From CBDCBA01 sp965214125 (GTDB lineage Bacteria > Planctomycetota > Phycisphaerae > Tepidisphaerales > Tepidisphaeraceae), in NCBI GenBank assembly GCA_965214125.1, contig CBDCBA010000003.1, forward strand, positions 110,893 through 174,892: a stretch of DNA of 64,000 bases, given 5' to 3'. Positions 1-9,019 of this stretch are shown piece by piece. Every line of letters begins with the position of its first letter. Position 1 is the first letter of the stretch. The notes beneath the pieces are model-generated. The model was not told the DNA's origin and did not search any database. It saw only the letters and a program-made list of their open reading frames with translations. A program made the position numbers and the translations under genes.

Positions 1-1971
1 GTCCTGCCGGCGATTGTCGATCGCCCGCAGCAGCGTGACCACGTCGCGCACCTCGCTCGCGGCGAAAAACCCCGTGCCGACCTCCGCGTGGCACGCCACG
101 CCCTCACGCCGCAGCGATGCCGCGAACCGCTCGCTGTTGAACTTCTGCGAGCGCATGAGCACCGCGACGTGACGAAAGTCCAACGGAACCGCCTCTCCGG
201 CTTCGTCGAGCACCGTTCTGCCCGCGTGCTTCCACTCGCCGATCCGCCGCGCGACGAAGACGGCCTCGCGCTCGATGCGATCGAGATCGTCGGCGTCCTC
301 GTCGCTCTCACCCTCCTCCGAATCGGCGTCCTCGTCGAGCGCGTGGACCTCGATCGGCGACCCGCCGAAGCCACCTTCGGGCACAGTCGCATACGCCGGG
401 TCCGGCCGCAGCGCGTGGCGGTCGGCGTAGTCGATCTCGGTCCCGCCACCGACAAGCAGATTGTGGAAGACCGCGTTGATCGCCTCCAGCAGCGGCGGGC
501 GGCTGCGGAAGTTGCGTTGTAGGTCGATCCGCCGCGCCCGCGCGCCGTCCGCGTCGCGCAAGCGGTCGAGAAACATGCGCGGCTCGGCCAGACGAAAGCG
601 GTAAATACTCTGCTTCACGTCGCCCACGCAGAACAGGTTGGGCGGCCCCGCGCCCTCGGCGTCGCCGTCGCGTGACAGCAGGCGGAGCAGGCGATCCTGG
701 AGGGCGTTGATGTCCTGCACCTCGTCCACGAGCACGTGCGCGAACCGCTCCCGGCAGAGGCGCGCGATCGCCGTCGGCTGCGGATCGTCGGCGGCGGGGT
801 CGGCGTCGAGCAGGCGCAACGCCAAGCGGTCGATGTCGCCGAAGTCGAGGCCGCGCAGGACCTCCTTCCGCTCGGCGTAGCGGCGTTCGAAGTCGCCTTG
901 CAGTTCGAGCAGGCGCCGCGTCGGATCGAGCGTGCTCGCGACGGCCGCGCGGGCGGCGTCGTCGTCGAAGTCCAGCAGCGACGCGATGGGGCCGTCCGGT
1001 TTCAGCGGATCGCGCACGACCTTGAGTGCGGCGGCGAGCTCGACCTTGCCCGGCACCGCGTCCGACGCGCCCGGAGCGCGGGCGGCCTTCTCTTTTAGAA
1101 GCTCCCGCGCCCGGTCGACCTCCCCCTTCGCGACGGCCGCCACAATGATTTCGGCCTGATCGACCCAGCCTTTGGCGTAGTGGGCGAGCTTCGCCAGCTT
1201 CGGCTCCTCGACCGACGCCGCCACCGCGCGCAGGGCCTGCGCGTGGGCGAGCACCGCCGTTGCCTCCGCCGACGCCGCGGCGAGCGCGGCCCGGTCCAGG
1301 GCCGTGTCCTCCCGGCCGTTCGCGAAGGCGTCGAACCCTTCGAGAAAACTCCGCTGCCAACCGTTCGGGTCGACAAGGCTGTTGCGCGTCTGGTGGATCG
1401 CGAGCAACACCGGCAGGACGCCCGCGTCGTTGCCGTCGAAGTGATCGTCGAGCAGCGAGACGAACCGGCCGTCGTCGTCCTCCGCCAGCGCCGCCTCGAT
1501 CGCGTCGCGGGCGGCCTCGCGTTGGAGCAGCCGCGCCTGGTCGGTGTCGAGCACCGCGAAGGCCGGATCGACGCCCGCGGCGTTGAAGTGCCGGCGCACG
1601 AGGCGGGCGCAGAAACTCGACAGCGTGTTGATTTCCGCCGTCGGCAGCAGCGACATCTGGCGTTGCAGCCGTTCACGCTCGGCCGCCGGCGCGGCTTCGA
1701 CGGCCTCTCTTAGCCGGGCCGAGATCCGCTCGCGCATCTGCCGGGCGGCGAGGTTGGTGAACGTGACGACAAGCAGCCGATCCACGTCGCACGGCTCGGC
1801 GGCCACGGGCGCATCGCGCCGCTCGTCCACACCGCCGCGGGCGACGAGCTCGACGCACCGGCCCGCCAACACGGCCGTCTTGCCGCTGCCGGCGGCGGCG
1901 CTGACCACGAGCGACCGCCCGATGCTCCGCACGCCGTCCCGCTGCTCGGGCGTCCACGTTACGCCGGGCAT
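1..1971 (-). CDS. addA: AddA-like UvrD-family helicase/nuclease subunit (3' part missing)
   Basis: ATP-dependent helicase subunit of the AddAB complex, which processes double-strand breaks for recombination. The frame is open from an ATG at 1971 to the left edge, giving 657 codons of a protein usually near 1,100-1,200 residues; the C-terminal nuclease lies outside the window. Visible motifs: N-terminal WTPEQ, Walker A AAAGSGKTAVL, motif Ia LLVVTFTN, motif II VDEVQD (near 700-720), motif III VGDVKQSIYRFR (near 600-640), and an N-R-x-Q-D segment at the edge. The start overlaps the 3' end of addB by 13 bp, so the two are probably translationally coupled. PcrA/UvrD proper is less likely because of the AddB-like partner and the AddA-type N-terminus. 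Confidence 0.88.
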   Translation of the reverse strand, partial: MPGVTWTPEQRDGVRSIGRSLVVSAAAGSGKTAVLAGRCVELVARGGVDERRDAPVAAEPCDVDRLLVVTFTNLAARQMRERISARLREAVEAAPAAERERLQRQMSLLPTAEINTLSSFCARLVRRHFNAAGVDPAFAVLDTDQARLLQREAARDAIEAALAEDDDGRFVSLLDDHFDGNDAGVLPVLLAIHQTRNSLVDPNGWQRSFLEGFDAFANGREDTALDRAALAAASAEATAVLAHAQALRAVAASVEEPKLAKLAHYAKGWVDQAEIIVAAVAKGEVDRARELLKEKAARAPGASDAVPGKVELAAALKVVRDPLKPDGPIASLLDFDDDAARAAVASTLDPTRRLLELQGDFERRYAERKEVLRGLDFGDIDRLALRLLDADPAADDPQPTAIARLCRERFAHVLVDEVQDINALQDRLLRLLSRDGDAEGAGPPNLFCVGDVKQSIYRFRLAEPRMFLDRLRDADGARARRIDLQRNFRSRPPLLEAINAVFHNLLVGGGTEIDYADRHALRPDPAYATVPEGGFGGSPIEVHALDEDADSEEGESDEDADDLDRIEREAVFVARRIGEWKHAGRTVLDEAGEAVPLDFRHVAVLMRSQKFNSERFAASLRREGVACHAEVGTGFFAASEVRDVVTLLRAIDNRRQD

Positions 1972-4900
1972 GAGGCGGTCCTTTCGGCTTGGCGTTGTCG
2001 CTCGGCACCCTTGGCGATGGCATCCATCGGGTCGCTCTCGCGGGCGGTCGTGAGTTGCACGTAGCCATTCACGCTCGGCTCGTGCCGGCAGACGCTGCGA
2101 AACTCGCAGTGCGCGCACGGCGTTCGCCGGCCGATGCGATAGGGGCGCACCGCGATGTCCCCGTCGAGGATGCCCGCCGCGAGCTCGCGCACCTGCAGGC
2201 GCACGAAGTCGAGCAAATCGTCGAACGTCTCGCTCATCACGATGTCGGTGCCGGTCGCGTACGGCTCGCCGTCCCTTTTGATGTTGATGGCCCAGCCGTC
2301 GCTGCGACCCGGCGGCAGGTGCTCGCCGTCGGGGTCGTGAAACTGCCGGTCGAGCCACGGCACGCAGTCGATGTCGATCACGCCGCGCGGCTTGACGCGC
2401 AGGTCGAAGGTCGCGTCCTCGGGCGCGGGGGCCTTGTCGGGGTCGTCCTTGTCGAGCCCGCGCAGCAGCTTCACGTACAGCCCGGCCATCGGCTGCGGCG
2501 CGGGCGACGCGAGGCGGCCGCCGTGCTCCCGCAGGACGAGCAGGTAGGTCAGCAATTGCAACGCCAGGCAGTGACGGACGTCGTTCATCCGAAGCTGCAC
2601 GTCGCGGCCGACGGCCTTGTAGTCGACCACAACCGCCGCCTGCCCCTCGGGGGCGAGATCGACGCGGTCGATGCGGCCGTACAGGTCGACGCGGCGGCCG
2701 TCGGGCGTGGCGAGCGATAGCGGCGGAAGCAGCCCGTCTTGCCCGCCGAACGTCAACTCCGTCTTCCACGGCCGAAAGTTGCCCAGCGACAGGGCCGCAC
2801 GCTGGCCGGCGAGCACGCGTTCGAGCGTGCGCTCGACGCGGCCGATCAGGTATTGCCCCCGCGCGTCGCGGTGCAGCACGCCGTCGCGCAGGCGCGTCGC
2901 CACCTCCTCGGCCAAGGCCGGCAGGGCGGCGTAGGCGGCGTCGGGATCGGCGATTAAATCGAGCTGCTCGGCGATCACCTCGCTCACCAACCGCTCTAAC
3001 ACGCCGTGCGCGACGATGCCCAGATCGCGCGGCGTCGCCTCGTCGTCGGGCCGAGGCCGCAGCTTCAACACGTGCGCCGCGTAGTGGCGAAACGGGCAGG
3101 CGGCGAAGGTCTCGAGGCGACTGACGCTGGTCGACAGCGCGTCGCCCAGGAGCGACTGGCGCGTCGCCTCGCGCAGCGCCGGGTCGTTCGCGTACGACAG
3201 CGCCGGCCACGCCTGCGCCAGCAGGCGGTCGAGCGCCGGCGGCGGGTCGTCGGCGACAACCGCGTACGCGGCGGCGTCCGGATCCTCGGGGTCGGCCTCG
3301 CCGCGCGCCCACGCGAGTGCGGCCGACACGACCGCCTGGGGCGACGCCGCCAACGCCGCGGGCGTCGGGCCGCTCGGCACGTGCTCGACCTCCGCGTGGA
3401 GCAGCGTTTGCACGTGGTGCCAGAACGGCGACGCGAGCGTCGCGCGGCCGGCGTCGTCGCTCGTGTTGCGGATCAGCGTCAGGCGTTCGGAGGCGAGCGT
3501 GAACGCGCGGTACGCCAACGAGCGCTCGCGCCGTTGCCGCTCGGCGTCGCCGATCTCCACGTCCACCGCGCGGTCGCGTAGCCGGCGGCGATCATCGTCG
3601 CCGAGCACGTTGGCGGCGTCGCGTTGGGCGGGGAACTCGCCGTCGTTCAGGCCAATCACCACGCACGCCCGGCATCGGCCCGGCGGCAGGACGACGCGGT
3701 CGACGCTGCCCACCGTGACCGCGTCGCGCGTCGGCGGGGCGACGGCGAAGGTGAGCTGATCGAGGCCGAACTCGATCGTCCGGGCGAACGCGCGGCCGCT
3801 CGCAACGGTGTCGCCGAGCAGCGTGTCGGTTTGATCGAGCAGTTCGATCAGCGCCGCCCACGCCTGACGATGATCGGCGGCCGCCTCCACGTCGCCAGTA
3901 ACCTCGGCAGCGGCGATCCAGGCGGCGAGCCGCTCGCCCGCCCCGGCCGTTTCGATTGCCTTGCGCAGCGCCGCGACCTGCTCCCCTATTGGCCGATCCA
4001 GCCCGTTCAGCACGGCCGCCAGCGGCTGGACAAATGCCAGCACGCGGCGGCGCAGGCGGTCGGCCACGGCGGCGTCCTCCGACTGCACGGCCAACCCTTC
4101 CTCGTCGGCAACGTTGCGCGGCACGCCCGTCCACGGCTCGTCCCGCGTCCACATGCGCCGGCCGCGAATGCGGCGATCGCGGACAAAGTTTTCGAGCAAA
4201 TCGACCTCGTTCGCGTCGAGCCCGGCCAAGCCGCTCTTGAAGAGGGCGAAGGCCGCGTCATTGGGCCAGCCGAAGGCGGCGACGCGCAGCAGGCTGCGCG
4301 CGAAGCGGACGACCGGCCCGTGCTGTGCCGGCCTGCGGCGGTCGGCAAAGCCGCGCAGTCCGTGGTCGCGCAGCGCCGCCAGCACCGCGTCGGCGTGAAC
4401 GTCGCCGGCACGGTAGAGAATCGCGCACTCGCGCAGGCGAAGGCCTTGCCGCGTCCATGTTTTCACCTGACGCGCCGCGGCCTCGGCCTGGGCGGCGGCG
4501 GTCGGCGCGTCGATCAATTGAACGGCCGAACTGTCGCCTGTGAAGCGGCCCGGCCTCGGGTTGGTGAAGTCGCGCTCGATCAATGACAACGCGGGTGCCC
4601 TGAACCGCGGCCGCTCCGCAAGCAGGACGGGCGGCTCGACCCGAACGCGCGCCGCCAGGCACGCGGCCCGCAACCGCCGGTGGCTTTCGGCCGCGCCGGC
4701 GAAGAGGGAATCGGCCGCGTCCTCGGGCTCGTCGGGGTCGAGCGTCAACGCGATTTGCACCGTCGCTCCTGCCGACGCGAGGGCCACAATGAGGCGTCGC
4801 TCGACGGGCCCGACTTCGCCGAAGCCGTCGACGAACAGTTCGGCAGTTCGGGCCGGCAGCCACGTGGCGGCCGCGTCGAGGAGAGCTTGGGCGCGGCGGC

Positions 4901-5435
4901 CGGCGTCGAGGCGGTCGCCAAGCAGCTTGCCGTAGGCGTCGCCGATCAGCGTGAGGTCGCGGAGCTTGGCGGCAAGGTCGTTCTCTTCGTTGGCAAGGTC
5001 GTCCAGCACGTCGCCGGGGGAAGTGCCGGCCTGCTCCAGTTCCGCGAGGGCGCGGTCGATCTCGACGACGGTCCCCGCGTGTCGGCCGGCCGCGCGGAAG
5101 TAGCCCAGGCGGTCGCCGAGCTCGCGCAGCAGGTGGCCGAGCATGAGCTGCCGGCCGAGCGGCGTGACGGCGGCGGCGGCGGGCTGGTCCGCGTCGCGCA
5201 GGAGCAGATCGCCGAGCGCGTCGACGTCGACCACGCGCAAGCGGGCGAAGCCCAGAAGGCCGCTGTCGTTGGCGAAGAGGCGCTCGTGCTCGAAGGTGGC
5301 CTGCGGCGGGGTCAGCAGCACGAGCGGCGGCCCCAGTGGCTTGGCCATCAGGCGGGCGACGATCGCGTCGCGAAGGCGCGCGCTCTTGCCGCTGCCCGCC
5401 CGGCCGAGGATGAACTGCACGGATCCGCCGGCCAT
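1959..5435 (-). CDS. addB: AddB-like helicase-nuclease subunit
   Basis: A 1,158-residue partner of AddA that acts with it on DNA ends in the cytoplasm. An N-terminal P-loop GRAGSGKS lies at residues 11-18. The C-terminal third has a PD-(D/E)xK nuclease core with VVVDYKAV. Cysteines of the type that hold an iron-sulfur cluster are visible in two places: one before the nuclease (AACPFRHYAAHVLKLRPR) and a C-terminal group CAHCEFRSVC. Length and motif order fit AddB, although planctomycete versions are divergent in sequence. It is the first gene of an addB-addA operon and is divergent from hemB, 34 bp away. Confidence 0.85.
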   Translation of the reverse strand: MAGGSVQFILGRAGSGKSARLRDAIVARLMAKPLGPPLVLLTPPQATFEHERLFANDSGLLGFARLRVVDVDALGDLLLRDADQPAAAAVTPLGRQLMLGHLLRELGDRLGYFRAAGRHAGTVVEIDRALAELEQAGTSPGDVLDDLANEENDLAAKLRDLTLIGDAYGKLLGDRLDAGRRAQALLDAAATWLPARTAELFVDGFGEVGPVERRLIVALASAGATVQIALTLDPDEPEDAADSLFAGAAESHRRLRAACLAARVRVEPPVLLAERPRFRAPALSLIERDFTNPRPGRFTGDSSAVQLIDAPTAAAQAEAAARQVKTWTRQGLRLRECAILYRAGDVHADAVLAALRDHGLRGFADRRRPAQHGPVVRFARSLLRVAAFGWPNDAAFALFKSGLAGLDANEVDLLENFVRDRRIRGRRMWTRDEPWTGVPRNVADEEGLAVQSEDAAVADRLRRRVLAFVQPLAAVLNGLDRPIGEQVAALRKAIETAGAGERLAAWIAAAEVTGDVEAAADHRQAWAALIELLDQTDTLLGDTVASGRAFARTIEFGLDQLTFAVAPPTRDAVTVGSVDRVVLPPGRCRACVVIGLNDGEFPAQRDAANVLGDDDRRRLRDRAVDVEIGDAERQRRERSLAYRAFTLASERLTLIRNTSDDAGRATLASPFWHHVQTLLHAEVEHVPSGPTPAALAASPQAVVSAALAWARGEADPEDPDAAAYAVVADDPPPALDRLLAQAWPALSYANDPALREATRQSLLGDALSTSVSRLETFAACPFRHYAAHVLKLRPRPDDEATPRDLGIVAHGVLERLVSEVIAEQLDLIADPDAAYAALPALAEEVATRLRDGVLHRDARGQYLIGRVERTLERVLAGQRAALSLGNFRPWKTELTFGGQDGLLPPLSLATPDGRRVDLYGRIDRVDLAPEGQAAVVVDYKAVGRDVQLRMNDVRHCLALQLLTYLLVLREHGGRLASPAPQPMAGLYVKLLRGLDKDDPDKAPAPEDATFDLRVKPRGVIDIDCVPWLDRQFHDPDGEHLPPGRSDGWAINIKRDGEPYATGTDIVMSETFDDLLDFVRLQVRELAAGILDGDIAVRPYRIGRRTPCAHCEFRSVCRHEPSVNGYVQLTTARESDPMDAIAKGAERQRQAERTASCPA

Positions 5436-5469
5436 ACGCCGCCATTGTACCGGCGGCTACGGTTGCCGG

Positions 5470-6483
5470 GTGAACGCCACGCCTTCCGACGGTCGCTTCC
5501 CGCAGGTCCGCCCGCGCCGGCTGCGTAGCTCCCCGAGCGTGCGCCGCATGTTAGAGCGCGTCGCGGTCTCGCCGAGCGACCTGATCGCGCCGGTGTTCGT
5601 CACCGAGGGGCAGAAGCGCGAGGTCGCCTCCATGCCCGGCGTCTTCCAACGCCCCGTCGAGGATGCCGCGAACTGGCTCGACGGCCTGGCGGACAAAGGC
5701 GTGCCGGCGTTCCTGGTCTTCGGCGTAATCGACAGCGAACGCAAAGATTCCCTCGGTAGCGAAGCGTTGCAGGGGGCGAACGTGGTGTGCCAGCTCCTCC
5801 GCGAGATGAAGCGGCGGGAGAACCCAATGGTGGCGATCACGGACCTATGCTTCTGCGAGTACACCGATCACGGCCACTGCGGGCCGCTGCGGGGCGAGGT
5901 GCCCGTCACCGTCGACAACGACGCCACGCTCGCGCGGTTAGGCCAGCAGGCGGTGAGCCACGCGCGGGCGGGGGCGGACTGGATCGCCCCGAGCGGTTCG
6001 ATGGACGGCATGGTCGGCGCGATCCGCGCGGCGCTCGACGAGGCGGGCTTCGGCGACCGCGCCATCCTCAGCTACAGCGTGAAGTACAGCGGCGCGTTCT
6101 ACGGCCCCTTCCGCGACGCGGCCGATTCGGCCCCGGCGTTCGGCGACCGCCGCACCTACCAGATGGACCCGCGGCGCGGCGTCGACGAAGCCGTGCGGGA
6201 AGCACGGCTCGATGTGGCCGAGGGGGCGGACCTCGTGATGGTCAAGCCGGCCGGGCCGTATCTGGACGTGATCGCCGCGGTGCGGGCGGCCGTCGACGTG
6301 CCGGTGGTCGCCTACCAGACGTCGGCCGAGTACGCGATGGTGCGTGCCGCCGAGGCGAACGGCTGGATCGACGGCGACGGCGTGGTGCGCGAGTCGCTCG
6401 AAAGCATCCAACGCGCCGGGGCCGACGCGATCATCACGTACCACGTCGACCGCGTCTGCGACGGCTATTCGTCACGCTCGTAA
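5470..6483 (+). CDS. hemB: Delta-aminolevulinic acid dehydratase (porphobilinogen synthase), zinc type
   Basis: Condenses two 5-aminolevulinate molecules to porphobilinogen in tetrapyrrole synthesis. Starting at the GTG at 5470 gives 337 residues and the usual N-terminus with RPRRLRSSPSVR. The zinc-site cysteines are present in DLCFCEYTDHGHCG (C127, C129, C137), so this is the zinc-dependent type and not the Asp-rich magnesium type. The Schiff-base lysines are K205 (SVKYSGAFYGPFRDA) and K259 (MVKPAGPYLDVI). The ATG 26 codons downstream would remove conserved N-terminal sequence. The 3' end overlaps the convergent GH16 gene by 19 bp. Confidence 0.95.
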   Translation: MNATPSDGRFPQVRPRRLRSSPSVRRMLERVAVSPSDLIAPVFVTEGQKREVASMPGVFQRPVEDAANWLDGLADKGVPAFLVFGVIDSERKDSLGSEALQGANVVCQLLREMKRRENPMVAITDLCFCEYTDHGHCGPLRGEVPVTVDNDATLARLGQQAVSHARAGADWIAPSGSMDGMVGAIRAALDEAGFGDRAILSYSVKYSGAFYGPFRDAADSAPAFGDRRTYQMDPRRGVDEAVREARLDVAEGADLVMVKPAGPYLDVIAAVRAAVDVPVVAYQTSAEYAMVRAAEANGWIDGDGVVRESLESIQRAGADAIITYHVDRVCDGYSSRS

Positions 6484-7373
6484 ACGCGCACGTAGTCGAT
6501 CACGTACTGCTGCGGAAATTCGACATCTTCCCCGACCGGGCCGCCCCACATGCCGCCGATGGCGAGGTTGAGCAGCAGGTAGTGCGGCTTGCGAAACGGG
6601 TTGGCCTCCGGCTGCGGGGTGCCGTCGGGGCCGACCGGATCGGCCTTGGAGACGTCGAACGTGAAGTAGTTCTCGCCGTCGAAGAAGAACTTGATCTCCT
6701 CGGGCGACCACTCGGCGGCGTAGGTGTGAAAGCCCTCGGTCACGTCCTCGACGGCGATCTTGTCGCCGCTCATCTTGTGATCAAGCGGCTCGCCGGCGGC
6801 GAGGGCGGAGTCGGGGGCATTGAAGTGAACCGTTCCGTGAATGAAGTCCGGCTCCTTGCCAACCCACTCCATCACGTCGATCTCGCCACACCGTGGCCAG
6901 CCGATCTCACCTATGTTGCTGCCGAGCGTCCAGAATGCCGGCCACATTCCCTGGCCGACGGGCAGCTTGGCCCGCATCTCGATGCGGCCGTAGGTGAACT
7001 CGAACTTGCCCTTCGTGACCAAATTGGCCGCTGTGTAATCGGCGTGAGACCGGTCAAACATCCAGCTATTCCATTGGCCTTGCGGAAAGTCCGGGTCGTA
7101 CGCCGGGTTCTCGACGCGCTCGCGGCGGCCCTCGATCACGAGGTGACCATTCTCGACGCGGCCATTTTTCGGGCGGTCGGTGTAAAGCTGTAGCTCCTCG
7201 TTGCGGATGAAGCCGGTGTCAAAGCTCCACTTGGCAGGGTCGGGCGCACCATCGACGTCGAACTCGTCCTGCCAGACCAACCGCCAGCCCTCGCGTTCAA
7301 CCGGCTCGCGATCGTTTTGCAAGGCGACGGCGTTGGCGACGAGGAGTCCGGCCGGGAGCAGAAGGGTGAGCAT
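6465..7373 (-). CDS. Secreted glycoside hydrolase family 16 (beta-glucanase/laminarinase-like)
   Basis: Hydrolyses beta-1,3 or mixed-linkage glucans outside the cytoplasm; the exact substrate cannot be read from the sequence. 302 residues with an N-terminal hydrophobic signal sequence (LTLLLPAGLLVANAVA). The fold begins at LVWQDEF, and the catalytic GEIDVMEW signature is at about 163-170, with nucleophile and acid/base glutamates two turns apart as in GH16. No carbohydrate-binding module or cell-wall anchor is seen. It is the last gene of a five-gene same-strand run from leuA and begins 12 bp after the TraB/GumN gene. Confidence 0.92.
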   Translation of the reverse strand: MLTLLLPAGLLVANAVALQNDREPVEREGWRLVWQDEFDVDGAPDPAKWSFDTGFIRNEELQLYTDRPKNGRVENGHLVIEGRRERVENPAYDPDFPQGQWNSWMFDRSHADYTAANLVTKGKFEFTYGRIEMRAKLPVGQGMWPAFWTLGSNIGEIGWPRCGEIDVMEWVGKEPDFIHGTVHFNAPDSALAAGEPLDHKMSGDKIAVEDVTEGFHTYAAEWSPEEIKFFFDGENYFTFDVSKADPVGPDGTPQPEANPFRKPHYLLLNLAIGGMWGGPVGEDVEFPQQYVIDYVRVYERDE

Positions 7374-7385
7374 TCGCGAAGCGTA

Positions 7386-8300
7386 CTACTCCACGCGCTC
7401 CACGGCGACGCCCTGCTCGCGCAGCAGCGGCAGCACGCCGCCCTCGCCCTCCAGGTGGCCGCCGCCGACGACCACCAGCACCACGCCCGGCTGCCGGGCC
7501 AGCACGTCGACGAGATGCGGCACCCACCGTGCGTTGCGCTCGACGAGCAGGCGGGCGTGCAGATCGGGGTCGGTTTCCTTCATTTCGTCTATCATCGCCT
7601 GCATGCCATCGATGTCGCCGGCGGCCCAGGCGCGGTAGAGCGAGCGCAGTTCCTCGGCGGCGGCCTCGGGATCGTCGGCGCCCTCGAGCGTCTCCCGCAG
7701 CATCGCCAAGCCCTGCTCGCGCGGCATCTCAAACAGGAGCGCCATCTGCTCCTCGACCGTCTCGAGCCCGGCGACCTCCACCCCGCGCCGGGCGGCCTCG
7801 GCGGCGAGCGAAAGTTCCACCCCGCTCGTCGGCGACAGCCCCGCGTCAGCCATGACCGCAGCGGCCAGACTCGTCGCGGCCGTCGCCGGCTTCATCCGAT
7901 CGACCGCCGCCATCGGCAGCCCCGCCCGCTCGGCCATCGCTTCGAGCGCGGCGTCATCCTCGTCGTCCAGCAGGTCCCTCAGCGTCTCGCCGGCCGGCAG
8001 CATGCCGACGTTCAGGAGCTTGACCTGCATCTTCAACAGCTCGGCCGGCGTCATCGGGATCTCGAAGTAGATCGCCTCCGCCCCGGCGAACACCTCGTCG
8101 AACTGGTCACTCCGCCAATCGACGCCCTCCGGCAAGGCGTGCATCGACCCGAACAGGTAAAGCTGCGTGTCCTCGTCGCTGGCGAGAAACAGCGCCGGCG
8201 ACACGTCCGCCCCCGGCGACGCCGGGCGACTCGTCGGCTGCATGGTGGGGGTGGCGGGGGTGGCGGCTTGGAACAGCGACAGCAGTAGGGCGGCGAGCAT
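7386..8300 (-). CDS. TraB/GumN family protein, exported
   Basis: 304 residues. The hydrophobic start (LAALLLSLF) and the Ala/Pro/Thr-rich segment after it suggest export or a lipoprotein-like anchor, though no lipobox cysteine is present. The family signature parts are LYLFGSMHALPEGV near residue 47-60 and the C-terminal VVVGGGHLEGEGG, which carry the paired GxxH-type motifs of the TIKI/TraB superfamily (putative metalloprotease fold). The role in bacteria is poorly defined. It begins 9 bp after the VapC-type toxin gene, so it is probably cotranscribed with the toxin-antitoxin pair and leuA. Confidence 0.82.
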   Translation of the reverse strand: MLAALLLSLFQAATPATPTMQPTSRPASPGADVSPALFLASDEDTQLYLFGSMHALPEGVDWRSDQFDEVFAGAEAIYFEIPMTPAELLKMQVKLLNVGMLPAGETLRDLLDDEDDAALEAMAERAGLPMAAVDRMKPATAATSLAAAVMADAGLSPTSGVELSLAAEAARRGVEVAGLETVEEQMALLFEMPREQGLAMLRETLEGADDPEAAAEELRSLYRAWAAGDIDGMQAMIDEMKETDPDLHARLLVERNARWVPHLVDVLARQPGVVLVVVGGGHLEGEGGVLPLLREQGVAVERVE

Positions 8301-8309
8301 GGGCGAAGT

Positions 8310-8708
8310 CTACGGCGGGCCCACCGGGTCGAGCGGCGCCAACCGCAGCCCCGGCACCCGCCCAAAGTGGCCGTCGCGCGTCAGCAGCGGCACGTCCTCC
8401 TCGATGCAGGAGGCGGCGATCCAGAGGTCGTTCATCGGGATCATCTGGCCCTGCCGCTTGAGGTGCAGGCGGATGCGCGCATACCGATTCGCCACGGCCG
8501 CGTCGGCCTCGATCGGGGTGGAGTCGGCGAGGATGCGTCGCAATTGAGGTGTGACGATGCCAAAGCCGTTCAAGTCGCCGTAGAGCAATTCGCTGATCAC
8601 GGCAACGGGCAGGTAGAACTTGTTGTAACCCGTCGCGATGGTTCGAATAGGCTCGCGTTGCTTCATCACGTCAATGGCGACGTTGGTGTCCAGCGCGACC
8701 GACTTCAC
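8310..8708 (-). CDS. VapC-type PIN-domain toxin
   Basis: Putative Mg-dependent ribonuclease of a type II toxin-antitoxin system. With the GTG start at 8708, which overlaps the antitoxin stop as GTGA, the product is 132 residues. PIN-domain acidic residues are visible: LDTNVAIDV near the N-terminus, SELLYG, MNDLWIAA and LLTRDGHF near the C-terminus. An upstream in-frame ATG at 8777 would lie inside the antitoxin gene and adds sequence that does not look like a PIN N-terminus. RNA target unknown. Confidence 0.88.
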   Translation of the reverse strand: MKSVALDTNVAIDVMKQREPIRTIATGYNKFYLPVAVISELLYGDLNGFGIVTPQLRRILADSTPIEADAAVANRYARIRLHLKRQGQMIPMNDLWIAASCIEEDVPLLTRDGHFGRVPGLRLAPLDPVGPP

Positions 8709-9019
8709 GATTTCCCCTCTGTCGCCTTCGACTTCAACCAGTCGATGTAATCCTGCAGCGCCGGACTGACCTCCCACTCGGCGGGATCGACCTGCCCAAA
8801 CTCCTCTTCTGTCACGCGATGCAAGTACTCCGCGTGCTCATCCGAGATCGGTTCCATCCCGTGAAAAGGGTGGCCCGGCGGATAGCCAGGCTCGAATGGG
8901 GAGGAGTCGTCCAGCGTCACCTCGACGGTTTGCCCGTCCCGCAACTCGAGCGCTTCCAGCGGGCGGAGGACGCCGTTCTCGTAGATGGCCTTGATTTTCA
9001 TAGGGAGTTCAAACTCCAT
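8705..9019 (-). CDS. Antitoxin of the DUF104 (AF2212-like) family
   Basis: A small acidic protein whose core, MKIKAIYENGVLRPLE, is typical of DUF104 antitoxins, which pair with PIN toxins. There are two possible starts. The ATG at 9019 (104 aa) overlaps the leuA stop as TAATG and has a G-rich stretch just upstream. The ATG at 9001 (98 aa) matches the usual family N-terminus. The overlap with leuA favours the longer form through translational coupling. A 14-nt imperfect palindrome (GGAGTT/AACTCC arms) at 9004-9017 lies between the two starts and could be an autoregulatory site. The 3' end overlaps the toxin start by 4 nt. Confidence 0.82.
   Translation of the reverse strand: MEFELPMKIKAIYENGVLRPLEALELRDGQTVEVTLDDSSPFEPGYPPGHPFHGMEPISDEHAEYLHRVTEEEFGQVDPAEWEVSPALQDYIDWLKSKATEGKS
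9004..9017. promoter_or_regulatory. Short palindrome at the antitoxin start
   Basis: Arms GGAGTT and AACTCC are separated by 2 nt and lie between the two candidate antitoxin ATGs. Toxin-antitoxin operons are often autoregulated through such sites, but this one sits within a gene run, so it may act on RNA instead (masking the GGAG before the second ATG) or mean nothing. Only the symmetry is observed. Confidence 0.25.
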